64,000 bases of DNA. It comes from Corynebacterium mucifaciens. Lineage in GTDB: Bacteria > Actinomycetota > Actinomycetes > Mycobacteriales > Mycobacteriaceae. The stretch lies in NCBI RefSeq assembly GCF_012396315.1, contig NZ_JAAXPF010000007.1:62001-126000 (forward strand), given 5' to 3'. A model generated the notes under the pieces. That model saw nothing but the letters and a program-made list of their open reading frames with translations, was not told the origin of the DNA and did not search any database. This document shows positions 27,690 through 36,953 of this stretch, piece by piece. A program made the position numbers and the translations under genes. Numbering within the stretch: position 1 is the first letter of the stretch; each line of letters opens with the position of its first letter.

Positions 27690-28367
27690 TTGCGCCGCAA
27701 AGTCGTAGCAGTCGTCGCCGCTGCGGGCCAAGGCACCCGCTTGGGGGCGGAGGTGCCCAAGGCGTACGTCGAGCTCGGCGGCCGCACGCTGCTGGAGCGC
27801 TCGGTCGCGACGATGTCACAGGTTGCGGACCATGTTGTTGTGGTGGTCAGCCCCGACATGGAGGCTCGCGCGAGGACCGCGCTCGCAGCCCACGACGTGC
27901 AGCTGGTACACGGCGGCGCCGAACGCGCCGACTCCATTTACGCCGCGCTCAACGCAATCTCGCTTGACGACGCCTGCGTCCTGGTCCATGATGCCGCCCG
28001 GGCACTGACCCCCGAGTCGATGGTCTCTCGCGTGGCCGGCGCCGTGGTCGGGGGTGCCCCAGCTGTCGTGCCGGTCGTGCCGGTGTCGGATACTGTGAAG
28101 CGGGTCGCAAGGGACGTGGTCGAGGAGACGTTGGATCGATCCGTGTTGCGCGCCGCTCAGACGCCGCAAGGGTTTGACCTGCGTTTCCTGCGCGACGCGA
28201 ACGAGAAATACCTGGCGCAAAAGCCGTCGTTCGTGGCTACCGACGACGCTTCGCTCATGGAGTGGTTCGGGGTGCCGGTGACCACCGTGGAGGGGGATGC
28301 CATGGCGTTCAAGATCACCACCCCGCTGGATCTGCAATTGGCGGAGAGCGTTGTCGGCGCACGCTAG
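27690..28367 (+). CDS. ispD: 2-C-methyl-D-erythritol 4-phosphate cytidylyltransferase
   Basis: Adds CMP to methylerythritol phosphate in the MEP isoprenoid pathway. The 225-residue protein has the nucleotide-binding AAAGQGTRLGAEVPKAY, LVHDAARAL, and the TPQGF and ATDDASLME motifs of the family. The only start that fits is TTG at 27690, one nt after the carD stop, so translation is probably coupled. Confidence 0.94.
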   Translation: MRRKVVAVVAAAGQGTRLGAEVPKAYVELGGRTLLERSVATMSQVADHVVVVVSPDMEARARTALAAHDVQLVHGGAERADSIYAALNAISLDDACVLVHDAARALTPESMVSRVAGAVVGGAPAVVPVVPVSDTVKRVARDVVEETLDRSVLRAAQTPQGFDLRFLRDANEKYLAQKPSFVATDDASLMEWFGVPVTTVEGDAMAFKITTPLDLQLAESVVGAR

Positions 28368-28385
28368 TTGTCGAACATAGTAGTG

Positions 28386-28395
28386 GAAACGTTTC
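28386..28395. promoter_or_regulatory. Palindrome GAAACGTTTC before the HNH promoter
   Basis: A perfect 10-bp palindrome with central CG, of the type bound by LacI/GalR regulators, 10 nt upstream of the -35 hexamer. The binder is unknown. Confidence 0.35.
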
Positions 28396-28405
28396 TGAGA
28401 AACCC

Positions 28406-28434
28406 TTGACGTACCGTTTTATCGAAGCTATATT
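28406..28434 (+). promoter_or_regulatory. Strong vegetative promoter of the HNH gene
   Basis: TTGACG (28406-28411), 17 nt, TATATT (28429-28434): the best consensus-type promoter in the window. It gives the HNH gene its own expression independent of carD-ispD. Confidence 0.75.
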
Positions 28435-28461
28435 CGAACGTAGGTACGAGGGAGGGTGGAA

Positions 28462-29952
28462 ATGAACGCGTATTTCGTAACCGAGCGGGAAGGGTGCCCG
28501 ATCGCTGCTGCTGGGCAAGCGCGGCGCGACGCTGAATTCCAGATGTTCCAGCGCTACGCCAAGCCGCTGGCCGAAGTGGACGACTTCGAGCTAGAGGCCT
28601 GCTCCATCGCGCTCGCCGCGGGGGAGAGCCAGGCCTGGGCTGAGACGGGGATACTCGGGTACTCCGTCCTCGCAGATCTGCCCAGGCTCCGGGAGCTTCA
28701 GGTGGAAACTCGCCGGCTGGATGTCCGCAGGCTCTCGGCTATCGAGTCCACGTTGAACCGGCTCAACGACCTTGCCACACCGGACATTCTCGAAGATATG
28801 GATGCCTACCTGGTCAAGGTGTTCACTCCGCGTGTGGCCGGGGCGGAGCTGCCGTCGCCAAGTTCGCTGAAACGCCGCCTGCGGGAACGGATCCAGCGCA
28901 TCGATGCCAAGTTGGCGCCAAACCAGAAGAAGATCAAGGACCGGAAGAAAGAAAAGGATGCCCCCTTCGGCACGTGCCGGGGCACGTTCTACGGCCAAGA
29001 TGACGGGGATGCGGGGCTGAACGTGTCTGGCGACGCCGCCACCATCGGCCTGATGGAGCGCTACACCGAGCAGATCGCACGCGAGCACAAGCTCTCACGG
29101 GACGATGCGCTCAAGGCCATCCTCACCGGCGAGGTGAAGGCCACGCCGAAGGTTGTGCTCTACATGTTCACCTCGAAAACTCCGGGCAGCTCCTACTACA
29201 TACCGAACTTCGGCTGGACCGACGCCGACGGGACTGCCACGGTGGAGGCGATGCTGGAAGATAACCCTCCCCACGTCATCGACCTGGACGCCGCTGAGGG
29301 TGCGGAAACTGAAGCGTACGTCCCCTCCGCGGCCATGCGGGCGCTGGTGCAAGCCAGAGACGGAACCTGCCTCTGGCCCGGTTGCGGCGTTAAAGCCGAA
29401 AACTGCCAGCTAGACCACCGCGTCCCCTATGACGAGGGAGGCAAGACCACCCCCTCCAACCTGTTCTGCTTGTGCGCACACCACCACAACATCAAGACCG
29501 ATCGCCGCGTGTACTACGTGCCGGACCCCGTCACCGGAGACATCGTGTGGCTGCACGCTGACGGCACGTTCCAGGTGACAGAAGCCGGCGGGTTCCTTAC
29601 GGACTATCTCCAGCCGGAGAACCCCCGGTGGCGAACAACCCTCGAGCAGCGCCGTCAGCAGCGGCGCGACCGGGCTGAGTTTTACCACCGCTGCCACTCC
29701 GTGGTGGAGCAGTACGAGCAGGATCGGGACTACGAAACGTGCATGGCCACCATCCACGAACTGGAGGAAAAGTTCGGCAGGCGCTTCGAGTACCCGCCCG
29801 AGAAAGAGCCGGAACTCACACCGCAGCTCCTCGCCGCGTTGGAGGAGTACCTCCGGGACATGGCGCACGAAACAAGCCGGGAGTTCTACCTCATCCGCGA
29901 CTACCCGCCCGACCACGACTTTCAGGATCCTGAAGTACCGTCGTACGCATGA
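28462..29952 (+). CDS. HNH endonuclease-domain protein (DUF222/13E12-like)
   Basis: A 496-residue protein with a helical N-terminal region of the DUF222/13E12 type. A C-terminal HNH nuclease motif follows: Cys303-x4-Cys308, Leu-Asp-His at 317-319, and His340-His341-His342-Asn343. Members are multicopy in actinobacteria and seem mobile or selfish; targets are unknown. ATG 28462 has GGAGG six nt upstream. The gene sits between ispD and ispF, which are normally adjacent, and its stop overlaps the ispF ATG (ATGA). It has its own strong promoter. All nuclease residues are present, so it is probably active. Confidence 0.88.
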   Translation: MNAYFVTEREGCPIAAAGQARRDAEFQMFQRYAKPLAEVDDFELEACSIALAAGESQAWAETGILGYSVLADLPRLRELQVETRRLDVRRLSAIESTLNRLNDLATPDILEDMDAYLVKVFTPRVAGAELPSPSSLKRRLRERIQRIDAKLAPNQKKIKDRKKEKDAPFGTCRGTFYGQDDGDAGLNVSGDAATIGLMERYTEQIAREHKLSRDDALKAILTGEVKATPKVVLYMFTSKTPGSSYYIPNFGWTDADGTATVEAMLEDNPPHVIDLDAAEGAETEAYVPSAAMRALVQARDGTCLWPGCGVKAENCQLDHRVPYDEGGKTTPSNLFCLCAHHHNIKTDRRVYYVPDPVTGDIVWLHADGTFQVTEAGGFLTDYLQPENPRWRTTLEQRRQQRRDRAEFYHRCHSVVEQYEQDRDYETCMATIHELEEKFGRRFEYPPEKEPELTPQLLAALEEYLRDMAHETSREFYLIRDYPPDHDFQDPEVPSYA

Positions 29953-30434
29953 CAGATCTCCGAGTAGGCACGGCGTTTGACGCCCACCAGATCCAAGCCG
30001 GGAAAGCATGCTGGATCGCGGGCATCCTGCACGAAGGCCAGGACGGCTGCGAGGGGCATTCCGACGGTGACGTGGTCAGCCACGCCATCGTGGACGCCGT
30101 CTTATCCGCATCGGGCCTGGGTGACCTCGGCTCATTCGTCGGCGTGGGGCGCCCGGAATACGACGGGGTGCGCGGGGTCGAGCTTCTGCAGGAGCTCAAG
30201 GAACTGATTGAAAACCAAGGCCACCGAGTGGTGAACGTCTCGGCCCAACTCATCGGGCAGACCCCAAAGATGGGGCCGGTGCGGGAAGAAGCCGAGCGGG
30301 TCCTGTCGGAGGCGCTCGGTGCCCCGGTGTCCGTTTCAGCGACAACCACAGACCGCATGGGGTTCACCGGCAGCGGTGAGGGTCGGGCGGCCATTGCAAC
30401 GGCGCTGGTGGAACGAAAGTTCCCCACCTCGTAA
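29949..30434 (+). CDS. ispF: 2-C-methyl-D-erythritol 2,4-cyclodiphosphate synthase
   Basis: Cyclises CDP-methylerythritol phosphate in the MEP pathway. The 161-residue protein has the zinc ligands Asp11, His13 and His45 (in TAFDAH and [11 protein letters not shown]). The C-terminal [12 protein letters not shown] is also typical. Family length is normal. Its ATG overlaps the HNH gene stop, so it now depends on translation or transcription through the inserted gene. Confidence 0.94.
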   Translation: MTDLRVGTAFDAHQIQAGKACWIAGILHEGQDGCEGHSDGDVVSHAIVDAVLSASGLGDLGSFVGVGRPEYDGVRGVELLQELKELIENQGHRVVNVSAQLIGQTPKMGPVREEAERVLSEALGAPVSVSATTTDRMGFTGSGEGRAAIATALVERKFPTS

Positions 30435-30452
30435 CGAAAGATCCCACTTCGC

Positions 30453-30475
30453 TTTCTCGGGTTCCGCCGAGGAAA
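30453..30475. terminator. Hairpin after ispF
   Basis: TTTCTCGG, 6 nt, CCGAGGAAA pair with one bulged base. It lacks a T tract, so it is a weak terminator or an mRNA end-protecting hairpin between ispF and the secreted-protein operon. Confidence 0.4.
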
Positions 30476-30479
30476 TTGT

Positions 30480-30496
30480 GGGGTTACCGTGACCCC
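30480..30496. promoter_or_regulatory. Near-perfect palindrome at the start of the secreted-protein operon
   Basis: GGGGTTAC-C-GTGACCCC has 8-bp arms with one mismatch and ends at the base before the ATG. It contains TACCGT six nt before the start codon, a possible leaderless -10. A protein bound here would block transcription or initiation. Confidence 0.5.
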
Positions 30497-31750
30497 ATGC
30501 GAAAGATCAGGACAGCACTCGTTGCGGTGCTTGGAACGGTCGCGATGGCGCACGCCCCGATCGCGGCGGCGATTCCGGCTATGCCGCAGGGATACCCGAT
30601 CGAGGGGCTCGACACCGCCTGCCAGGCCGGAGTCACCCCGGAGTGGCGCTACGGCGAGACAGCCCGCCGCTACCTGGCGGACGGCACCCTCCAGTTCACC
30701 AACAACACCGATCAGACCGTGCCGTACACGGCGACGGTGGAAACGGGCACCAACCGCAAGATCGAGGCGAACTCGAAGGCCACGCTGCCGAGCGGGTGGG
30801 ACACCACCGCCAAGAGCGACATCGGCTTGAAAGAGTCCAACGGCTGGATCGAGGGCGAAACCTTTGGGCCCATCGAGCTTGGGCCGGGCGAATCCTTCCG
30901 CGTGGATTACGGCGTGCTGGAGAAGGACTTCATCTCCATGTTCATGACCTGCGACAACGGCGTGCTGCGCAACGCCCCGGGCGCGAACGTCATTCGCGGC
31001 ACGGGCCCGGCAGAGCGCTACGCCTTCGCCTACATCATCAAGGCGGACGGCTCCGTGTCCAACCTCGCCATGGAGATCCCGTCGCGCAGCGAGGGCGCAA
31101 ATTCCCGGCCGTCGGGCGACACCTACACCGCCACCTCGGGCCCGAGCCTGGAGAAGGTGGCGGACGAGCGCGACACCGTGGTCAAGCCCGATGCCCAGTT
31201 CCGCCGCGACAAGGAATGGCCCGAGCTGAACCAGCCGGCACGCCAGGGCGACAAGTCCTACTACCCGTACGACATCGAGGCCGTGGCACCGACGTTCCGC
31301 AAGCCGGGCTACTCCCAGGACTTCCTCAACTGGTCTAAGGGCGACTACACCTTCAGGCCCGTCACGGACTACGTCGTCGGTGCGGAGAACAACCAGTACG
31401 TCAACTGGATGGGCAACGGCGGCCGGCTGCCGCAAGGCTGGCTGTCCTCGGTCGGCGCCGTCAAGCGGGCGTACATGCCGGTGAACACCGCGCTCAAGCC
31501 CATCGACCTGAAGCCGGGCGACCGTGTCCACATCGAGTACGGCACGACCATGACGCGGATCAACTACCGCGAAATCTCCGCTGGCCGAGACGGCAAGTAC
31601 TCCCGCGTGACGGCCCACCCGCAGTCTGCGGCCCCGTCCGGTTTCTGGGCCGAGGCCACAGTGACCAGCAAGGACGGATCCAAGCGGACCGTCGACGTCA
31701 CCCCCGACGAGTACCGCAACCTCCCTGTTCCCACCCAGACCTACCTCTAA
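30497..31750 (+). CDS. Secreted protein with duplicated domain, first gene of three-gene operon
   Basis: 417 residues with a signal peptide (about 1-25, ending AAA). The mature part has two similar halves: LPSGW at 97-101 and GPGE...YG near 129-139, then LPQGW at 311-315 and KPGD...YG near 339-349. Cys42 and Cys152 are the only visible cysteines and match the spacing in the next two gene products. Sequences are Thr/Ser-rich with alternating hydrophobic residues, suggesting beta structure. I do not recognise a family. It could be part of a secreted, possibly membrane-interacting system. The genes run 30497-32875 without a terminator. Confidence 0.8.
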   Translation: MRKIRTALVAVLGTVAMAHAPIAAAIPAMPQGYPIEGLDTACQAGVTPEWRYGETARRYLADGTLQFTNNTDQTVPYTATVETGTNRKIEANSKATLPSGWDTTAKSDIGLKESNGWIEGETFGPIELGPGESFRVDYGVLEKDFISMFMTCDNGVLRNAPGANVIRGTGPAERYAFAYIIKADGSVSNLAMEIPSRSEGANSRPSGDTYTATSGPSLEKVADERDTVVKPDAQFRRDKEWPELNQPARQGDKSYYPYDIEAVAPTFRKPGYSQDFLNWSKGDYTFRPVTDYVVGAENNQYVNWMGNGGRLPQGWLSSVGAVKRAYMPVNTALKPIDLKPGDRVHIEYGTTMTRINYREISAGRDGKYSRVTAHPQSAAPSGFWAEATVTSKDGSKRTVDVTPDEYRNLPVPTQTYL

Positions 31751-31759
31751 GGAATCGCC

Positions 31760-32317
31760 ATGAAACGCACCGTTGCTCTGCTGACCGCCGCCGCATTCGC
31801 CCTCGCGCCCGCCGCGAACGCCCTGCCGCAGCGCGACTACGACGCGACCAACCCGACCACCATCGGCGCGAAGTGCGCCAACCCCGGCGACCGCGGCCAG
31901 ACGGTGGAGATCGTCCGCAGCTACTTCGACGGCTCCGCCGGCACCTGGACCGTGTCCAACTACAACGATGAGCCGCTGTCTATCACCCGCTCCGTCACGG
32001 AGACGAAGACCAAGACCTGGAACGTCACCGCCGGCCTGAGCTTCGACGTGGCCAAGCTGATCCAGTTCACGTTCTCCACCAGCTACACGGACCAGCAGTC
32101 CTACGAGGTGGGCGAGAAGATCGGCCCGTACAACATCGCGCCGGGCAAGACCGCTGTGCTGCAGGCCGGCTGGATCGTGTCCGACTTCCGCGGCCAGGAG
32201 ACCGTCTGCGGCGCCGACCACACCTGGCAGGGCGCGGGCAACACCTTCACCGCGACCATGCCGAAGGAGCGCCACGTCCGCGTCAGCACCCGCGACAACA
32301 CCGATTGGGCGGCGTAA
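31760..32317 (+). CDS. Secreted beta-rich protein, second gene of the operon
   Basis: 185 residues. Signal peptide MKRTVALLTAAAFALAPAANA is followed by a domain with Cys39 and Cys150, 111 residues apart. The central part from WTVSNYNDEPLSITRSVTET to STSYTDQQSYEV alternates Thr/Ser with hydrophobic residues. GPYNIAPGK follows at 122-130. That pattern resembles the membrane-inserting region of aerolysin-type pore formers, but only by eye. Third-gene product aligns along its full length. The ATG has AAGGAATC upstream, 9 nt after the first gene. No known family recognised. Confidence 0.8.
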   Translation: MKRTVALLTAAAFALAPAANALPQRDYDATNPTTIGAKCANPGDRGQTVEIVRSYFDGSAGTWTVSNYNDEPLSITRSVTETKTKTWNVTAGLSFDVAKLIQFTFSTSYTDQQSYEVGEKIGPYNIAPGKTAVLQAGWIVSDFRGQETVCGADHTWQGAGNTFTATMPKERHVRVSTRDNTDWAA

Positions 32318-32875
32318 ATGAGGAAGGTCGTGCCTGCGCTGCTGGCGTGTCTGGCGCTCGCCGCCCCTGCACACGCAGAGTCCTACGATTTCGAGCTCCC
32401 GCAGCGGTGGAATGAGGACCTCACGCCGGGGACCCACTGCGCCACCCCGGGCAGGACGGACACGTACGTCGAGGCCACCCGCCGCTGGTTCAAGCAGACG
32501 GACGCGGCGAGCGTGAGCAACGACACCGAAGCACCGGTGCCCGTGGAGCAGACTGTGAAAGAAAAGCGGGTGCAGACGCTGGAGGTCTCCGGCACCTTCA
32601 CGCCCAAGGGGGACCTGGTCAAGAACGTCTCCCGTGCGTACGGCTGGAAGTACGTCCACGAGGTCTACTGGTCCCTCAACCAGGTGGTCGGCCCGTACAC
32701 GCTTGACTCGGGCAAGCAGGGCCGGCTCGTGTGGGGTTTCACCATGCTCGATGGGGACGCCCAGGACGTCAAGTGCAGCCCGGACCAGGTGTGGCAGCCG
32801 ATTGGCCAGCCGTACTCCTTCAGCGTCCCCGAGGCCCGCTACTCGGAGCTGAGGGTGGAGTCCACCCAGCTGTAG
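32318..32875 (+). CDS. Secreted beta-rich protein, paralogue of the previous gene
   Basis: 185 residues, the same length as its neighbour. Signal peptide [20 protein letters not shown]. Cys41 and Cys153 correspond to Cys39/Cys150 of the neighbour, and GPYTLDSGK (125-133) to [26 protein letters not shown] matches TVSNYNDEPLSITRSV. The ATG directly abuts the preceding TAA. The pair likely arose by tandem duplication and diverged strongly. Its own stop overlaps a TAGACT -10 for cysS. Secreted; function unknown. Confidence 0.8.
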   Translation: MRKVVPALLACLALAAPAHAESYDFELPQRWNEDLTPGTHCATPGRTDTYVEATRRWFKQTDAASVSNDTEAPVPVEQTVKEKRVQTLEVSGTFTPKGDLVKNVSRAYGWKYVHEVYWSLNQVVGPYTLDSGKQGRLVWGFTMLDGDAQDVKCSPDQVWQPIGQPYSFSVPEARYSELRVESTQL

Positions 32876-32878
32876 ACT
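32873..32878 (+). promoter_or_regulatory. -10 hexamer for cysS, leaderless
   Basis: TAGACT, using the upstream stop codon TAG, ends 8 nt before the cysS GTG. Confidence 0.45.
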
Positions 32879-32886
32879 GCTGTGTT

Positions 32887-34212
32887 GTGAATCAACGCAT
32901 CTTCGACACCAAGACCCGCACACTGCGCGACTTCGAGCCGATCACACCCGGCCGTGTCTCCATGTACGTGTGCGGCGCCACCCCGCAGGCCAAGCCCCAC
33001 ATTGGGCACCTGCGCTCCGGTGTCGCGTTCGACATCGTGCGCCGCTGGTTCCTCGCCAACGGCTACGACGTCGCGTTCGTGCGCAACGTCACGGACATCG
33101 ACGACAAGATCCTGACCAAGGCGAGCGAACACGGCCGCCCCTGGTGGGAGTGGGTGTCCACCCACGAGCGCGAATTCACCCGCGCCTACGACACCCTCGG
33201 CGTGCTCCCACCGTCCGTGGAGCCGCGGGCAACCGGCCACGTAACCCAGATGGTCGAGTACATGCAGCGGCTTATCGACGCCGGCTTCGCCTACACCCGC
33301 GACGGGTCCGTCTACTTCGACGTCAACGCGTGGGTGAACGGGGGCGGGGACTACGGCTCGATCTCCGGCAACCGGCTGGAGGACATGACGGGCGACGACC
33401 CAGACTTCGCACTCTGGAAGGCCGCGAAGCCGGGCGAGCCGAGCTGGCCCACCCCGTGGGGCCCGGGCAGGCCCGGCTGGCACCTGGAGTGCTCGGCGAT
33501 GTCCACGTGGTACCTGGGCCCCGAGTTCGACATCCACGGCGGCGGGCTCGACCTGCAGTTCCCGCACCACGAGAACGAGCAGGCGCAGTCGCACGCCGCT
33601 GGGGACGGTTTCGCCCGCTTCTGGATGCACAACCACTGGGTCACGATGGCGGGGGAGAAGATGTCGAAGTCCCTCGGCAACGTGCTTTCCATCGACGCGA
33701 TGCTGGAGCAGGTGCGCCCGGTGGAGCTGCGCTACTACCTGGGTTCCGCGCACTACCGCAGCGTGCTGGAGTACTCGCCGGAGGCGCTGCAGGAGGCGGC
33801 AGCCGGGTACCGGCGCATCGAAGAATTCGTCAAACGCGCCGGTACGCCCGAGCCGACCACGTGGACGGAAGGGTTTGCGCAGGCGCTTGACGACGACTTC
33901 GCCGTGCCCAAGGCGCTGGCGGAGATCCACAACGTCGTGCGCGAGGGCAACAAGGCTGCGGATCCGGCGCCGCTCGCGGCACAGGTGCGTGCGATGGCGG
34001 CCGTGCTGGGTGTGGACCCGGGGGCGTGGCCGTCGTCGTCAAGCAATAGCGCCGCGCTGGACGTGCTGGTTCGTGCTGAGCTGGAGCGCAGGGCGACCGC
34101 ACGGGCGGAGAAGGACTGGGCGACCGCGGACGAGGTGCGCGACCGCCTGGCCGCGGCCGGCATCGAGGTGACCGATACGGCCGATGGGCCGCAGTGGCAG
34201 GTGAAGGAGTAG
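32887..34212 (+). CDS. cysS: Cysteinyl-tRNA synthetase
   Basis: Charges tRNA-Cys. The 441-residue class I enzyme has the zinc ligand Cys29 and HIGH at 38-41, within [15 protein letters not shown]. Another zinc cluster contains LECSAMS, FPHHENE is present, and KMSKS is at 258-262. Mycothiol ligase MshC is related, but the CGATPQ form plus the full C-terminal helical domain favour CysS. The start is GTG 32887. Next to rlmB as in other actinobacteria, but separated from ispF by the secreted operon. Confidence 0.93.
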   Translation: MNQRIFDTKTRTLRDFEPITPGRVSMYVCGATPQAKPHIGHLRSGVAFDIVRRWFLANGYDVAFVRNVTDIDDKILTKASEHGRPWWEWVSTHEREFTRAYDTLGVLPPSVEPRATGHVTQMVEYMQRLIDAGFAYTRDGSVYFDVNAWVNGGGDYGSISGNRLEDMTGDDPDFALWKAAKPGEPSWPTPWGPGRPGWHLECSAMSTWYLGPEFDIHGGGLDLQFPHHENEQAQSHAAGDGFARFWMHNHWVTMAGEKMSKSLGNVLSIDAMLEQVRPVELRYYLGSAHYRSVLEYSPEALQEAAAGYRRIEEFVKRAGTPEPTTWTEGFAQALDDDFAVPKALAEIHNVVREGNKAADPAPLAAQVRAMAAVLGVDPGAWPSSSSNSAALDVLVRAELERRATARAEKDWATADEVRDRLAAAGIEVTDTADGPQWQVKE

Positions 34213-34215
34213 ACC

Positions 34216-35148
34216 ATGGCAAAACCGTACGAGCGGCCTGACAAGCAGAAGAAGAACAAGAAGGGCCCCACCAAGGGCTCAGGCGGGCAGCGCCGCCGCG
34301 GCCTGCGCGGCAAGGGAGCGACCCCGAAGGCCGAAGACCGCGTTTACCACGCGGCGCACAAGCGCAAGCTGGAGCAGCAGCGCCGCGCCCAGGGGCGCCA
34401 CGACCGCGAGGTGGCGGACATGGTGGTCGGCCGCAACCCGGTGGTGGAGTGCCTGAAGGCGAAGGTGCCGGCGGAGGCAATGTACGTGGCGGCCGGCACC
34501 GGCCACGACGAGCGCCTGAGCGAGGCCGTGGGCCTGGCCAACTCCAAGAACATCCCGGTGCACGAGGTGCCGCGCCAGCAGCTCGACGCCATGACCGGCA
34601 ACGGCATGCACCAGGGCATTGGGCTGAAGATCCAGCCGTACAAGTATGCCGACTTGGACGATCTGCTGGAGTCTGTGGACGGGCCAGGCATGTTCGTCGT
34701 GTTGGACAACATCACGGACCCCCGCAACCTGGGTGCGGTCATCCGCTCCACCGCGGCGTTCGGCGGCAACGGCGTGATCATCCCGGAGCGCCGTTCCGCG
34801 CAGGTCACGGGCGTGGCGTGGCGCACCTCGGCGGGCACAGCCGCCCGGCTGCCGGTGGCGCGCGTGACCAACGTGACGCGCACCGTGAAGCAGTTCCAGG
34901 ACAACGGCTACACGGTGGTCGGCCTCGACGCGGGCGGGGAGCACACCCTCGACACCTTTGACCAGGCCACCGAGCCGGTCGTCATCGTTGTCGGTTCCGA
35001 GGGCAAGGGCATCTCGCGCCTCGTGCGCGAAAACTGCGACGTGATCATGTCCGTGCCCATGGAGGACTGGGTTGAATCCCTCAACGCCTCCGTTGCGGCT
35101 GGCGTGGTGCTCAGCGAGTTTGCCCGGCAAAGAAGAACTGCCGGATAA
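34216..35148 (+). CDS. rlmB: 23S rRNA (guanosine-2'-O)-methyltransferase RlmB family
   Basis: SPOUT methyltransferase that 2'-O-methylates 23S rRNA. Of 310 residues, the first 70 are a Lys/Arg-rich extension for RNA contact. A substrate-binding L30e-like domain follows, then the SPOUT knot with [17 protein letters not shown] and [13 protein letters not shown]. The last segment [19 protein letters not shown] is diagnostic. It starts 3 nt after cysS. Its final 38 nt overlap a convergent esterase gene. Confidence 0.94.
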   Translation: MAKPYERPDKQKKNKKGPTKGSGGQRRRGLRGKGATPKAEDRVYHAAHKRKLEQQRRAQGRHDREVADMVVGRNPVVECLKAKVPAEAMYVAAGTGHDERLSEAVGLANSKNIPVHEVPRQQLDAMTGNGMHQGIGLKIQPYKYADLDDLLESVDGPGMFVVLDNITDPRNLGAVIRSTAAFGGNGVIIPERRSAQVTGVAWRTSAGTAARLPVARVTNVTRTVKQFQDNGYTVVGLDAGGEHTLDTFDQATEPVVIVVGSEGKGISRLVRENCDVIMSVPMEDWVESLNASVAAGVVLSEFARQRRTAG

Positions 35149-35893
35149 GCTCCCCGCCGGTCGGTGTCTTGGGGTTGGGGCCCAGCCGGGGGTCGAGGTC
35201 TTTGTTCACCGGCACGAGGTGCCCGGCGCCGCGGAGGGTGACAAGTCTGACCGGGTGGGGCCCGCCCCAGTCGTCGATGCGGAGCGCGTCGCTTGCGGTC
35301 ACCTCGTGGCGGGTGCACCCGTTCAACTCGGCGAAGAACGCGGCCGAGTCGGTGGCGGAGCGGGTTGTTCCCCGGTTGTTGCCGCCAATGCCGGCCATGC
35401 CGCCGTTGTAGGGCACGAGCGGGTCCTCGGTGCCGTGGACGGACAGCAGCGGCGTGGGTTGGTAGCGCTCGGTGGAGGTTAGGGTGTTGTCGGGGGTCGG
35501 CATCGAGGCGCCAAAGGTGGCCGCGCCGGTGAGCAGGCCGGGGGCGTCGAAAAGCAGGCGCATGACCATCTGGCCACCGTTAGAGAACCCGCAGCCGATC
35601 ACGGTGCCGGCGCGGTAGTGCTCCACCACCGTGGTCAGGAAGCCGACGTCGTCGATACGCAGGCGGCGCGCGTCCTCGTTGAAGCCGGCGCGCAGGTCGT
35701 TGAAATGGTGCTTCACGCCGTCCGGGTAGACCACGGTGGGGCCGAGGCCCTCAAAGGTGCGGTCGGTGAAATTGCGCATCACGTTGCTGGATTGCAAGGA
35801 GCCGTGCAGGACCAGCAAGAGGGCATCGGGATCGCCGGGTATTTCCACCCAGCGGCGCTCGCGGCCTTGGTGGGTCAGCGTGTGGCGCTTCAT
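35111..35893 (-). CDS. Alpha/beta-hydrolase of the PHB depolymerase/LpqC type
   Basis: A 260-residue esterase. Catalytic triad candidates are Ser104 in GCGFSNGG, Asp157 in [10 protein letters not shown] and His225 in [17 protein letters not shown] near 27-36 supplies the oxyanion part. No signal peptide is apparent, so it is probably cytoplasmic, unlike true secreted depolymerases. ATG 35893 overlaps the otsB stop (ATGA), making it the fourth gene of the ots operon. Its 3' end overlaps rlmB by 38 nt in antisense. Substrate unknown; ester or feruloyl-type substrates are possible. Confidence 0.82.
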   Translation of the reverse strand: MKRHTLTHQGRERRWVEIPGDPDALLLVLHGSLQSSNVMRNFTDRTFEGLGPTVVYPDGVKHHFNDLRAGFNEDARRLRIDDVGFLTTVVEHYRAGTVIGCGFSNGGQMVMRLLFDAPGLLTGAATFGASMPTPDNTLTSTERYQPTPLLSVHGTEDPLVPYNGGMAGIGGNNRGTTRSATDSAAFFAELNGCTRHEVTASDALRIDDWGGPHPVRLVTLRGAGHLVPVNKDLDPRLGPNPKTPTGGELIRQFFFAGQTR

Positions 35894-36573
35894 GCCTGCC
35901 TTTCGTCTGCGAGCTGGGTGAGGTACTCGGCCATGGCGTCGACGTCGTCGAGGCGCACGGTGGCTATCGACGGCTTCGCGCCCACCTTGATGCCAATGTC
36001 GCGCGGCCCCAGCACCGCGATGGCGTGCTCGTCCGTGTCGTCGTCGCCGGCGAACACGGTGACGTCGAAGGCCCGCTTGTACTCGGCCAGGAAGCTGCCC
36101 TTGGTAATGCTCACGGCAGAGAACTCCACCACGTTGTGGCCCTGCGTTTTCGGCCGGCCACCCGTGTCGATGGCGTTTGCCGCAGCGAGGATCGCCTGGG
36201 CGACAGCTGGGTCGCGGACCTGCGCCACGTGCAGCACTCGCTGGAAGGGTTTGACCTCCACGCAGGCGCCGTCGGTGGCGAGTGGAGCCAGCTGTGCCTC
36301 GATGTTGTCCAGGTACGCACGGTCGGCGGCGGAAAGCGTCGGCCCCGGCTCCGCGCCGTGGGATCCGACAACCGTGACGGGGAGGTCCGCGGGCAGAATC
36401 TGCCGGATGCCCGCGATGTGGCGGCCGGTGAGGATGACCACCTCGGTGTCGGGGGCCGCCGCCAGCCTGCGGATAGCGCGCTCGGCGCCGGGGTGGATGC
36501 GCACCGCGTACGGATCCGGGTTCAGCTCGGCGAGGGTGCCGTCGAAATCCAGGCACACAAGCATGCTGCTCAT
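35890..36573 (-). CDS. otsB: Trehalose-6-phosphate phosphatase
   Basis: Dephosphorylates trehalose-6-phosphate, the second step of the OtsAB pathway. The 227-residue HAD-fold enzyme has nucleophile Asp9 and Asp11 in CLDFDGTL. ILTGRH (motif II type) is present, with lysine motif residues around EVKPF. FAGDDDTDEHA lies late as the metal-binding motif IV. It overlaps the upstream lipoprotein gene and downstream esterase by 4 nt each. Trehalose feeds mycolate transfer and stress protection in this genus. Confidence 0.94.
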   Translation of the reverse strand: MSSMLVCLDFDGTLAELNPDPYAVRIHPGAERAIRRLAAAPDTEVVILTGRHIAGIRQILPADLPVTVVGSHGAEPGPTLSAADRAYLDNIEAQLAPLATDGACVEVKPFQRVLHVAQVRDPAVAQAILAAANAIDTGGRPKTQGHNVVEFSAVSITKGSFLAEYKRAFDVTVFAGDDDTDEHAIAVLGPRDIGIKVGAKPSIATVRLDDVDAMAEYLTQLADERQA

Positions 36574-36953
36574 CGCATCAGCCTCACGGTCCGCCCGTCG
36601 GCGTCCACCAGCACGAGCTCGTAGTCGGCGGGGCGCGTCAGGTGCAGCGCCGCGCCGTCCACGATGAGCTCTGTGAGCTGGTCGTGGGTGTGGCGCGCCC
36701 AGCCGGCGCAGTCCCCCGGGTCACCCACCTGGACCTGCGAAAGGGTGACGTCGGTGTCGCCGTCGTACACGCCGGAGATATCCGCGCAGCCGGTGGTGCC
36801 GGCGAAGCTGTGGTCGTCGATACGCACCCGCGCAGGCGACATCTTAGTGGCTGGCAGGTCCTCATCCGCGCGCACGGAAACAACCTGCCAGCTCGGCGCC
36901 GGCGCACAGGCTGTGAGGACGAGCAGGGAAGCGGCGGGGAGGGCGCGCCTCAC
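36570..36953 (-). CDS. META-like lipoprotein between otsA and otsB
   Basis: A 127-residue lipoprotein with GTG start inside the otsA stop (GTGA). Signal peptide and lipobox Leu-Thr-Ala-Cys (about Cys17) come first. The mature domain contains [17 protein letters not shown], which resembles the conserved core of META/HslJ-type domains. C. glutamicum also has a small gene of unknown role between otsA and otsB. Its constant place suggests a link to trehalose handling at the envelope, but this is inference. Confidence 0.75.
   Translation of the reverse strand: MRRALPAASLLVLTACAPAPSWQVVSVRADEDLPATKMSPARVRIDDHSFAGTTGCADISGVYDGDTDVTLSQVQVGDPGDCAGWARHTHDQLTELIVDGAALHLTRPADYELVLVDADGRTVRLMR

Noticed and set aside
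29891..32923. Open frame of about 1010 codons on the minus strand across ispF, the secreted operon and part of cysS
   Set aside because: It is the antisense of well-supported genes with signal peptides and motifs. Its translation is Arg/Val/His-rich without any domain, as expected in GC-rich DNA where the opposite strand lacks stops.
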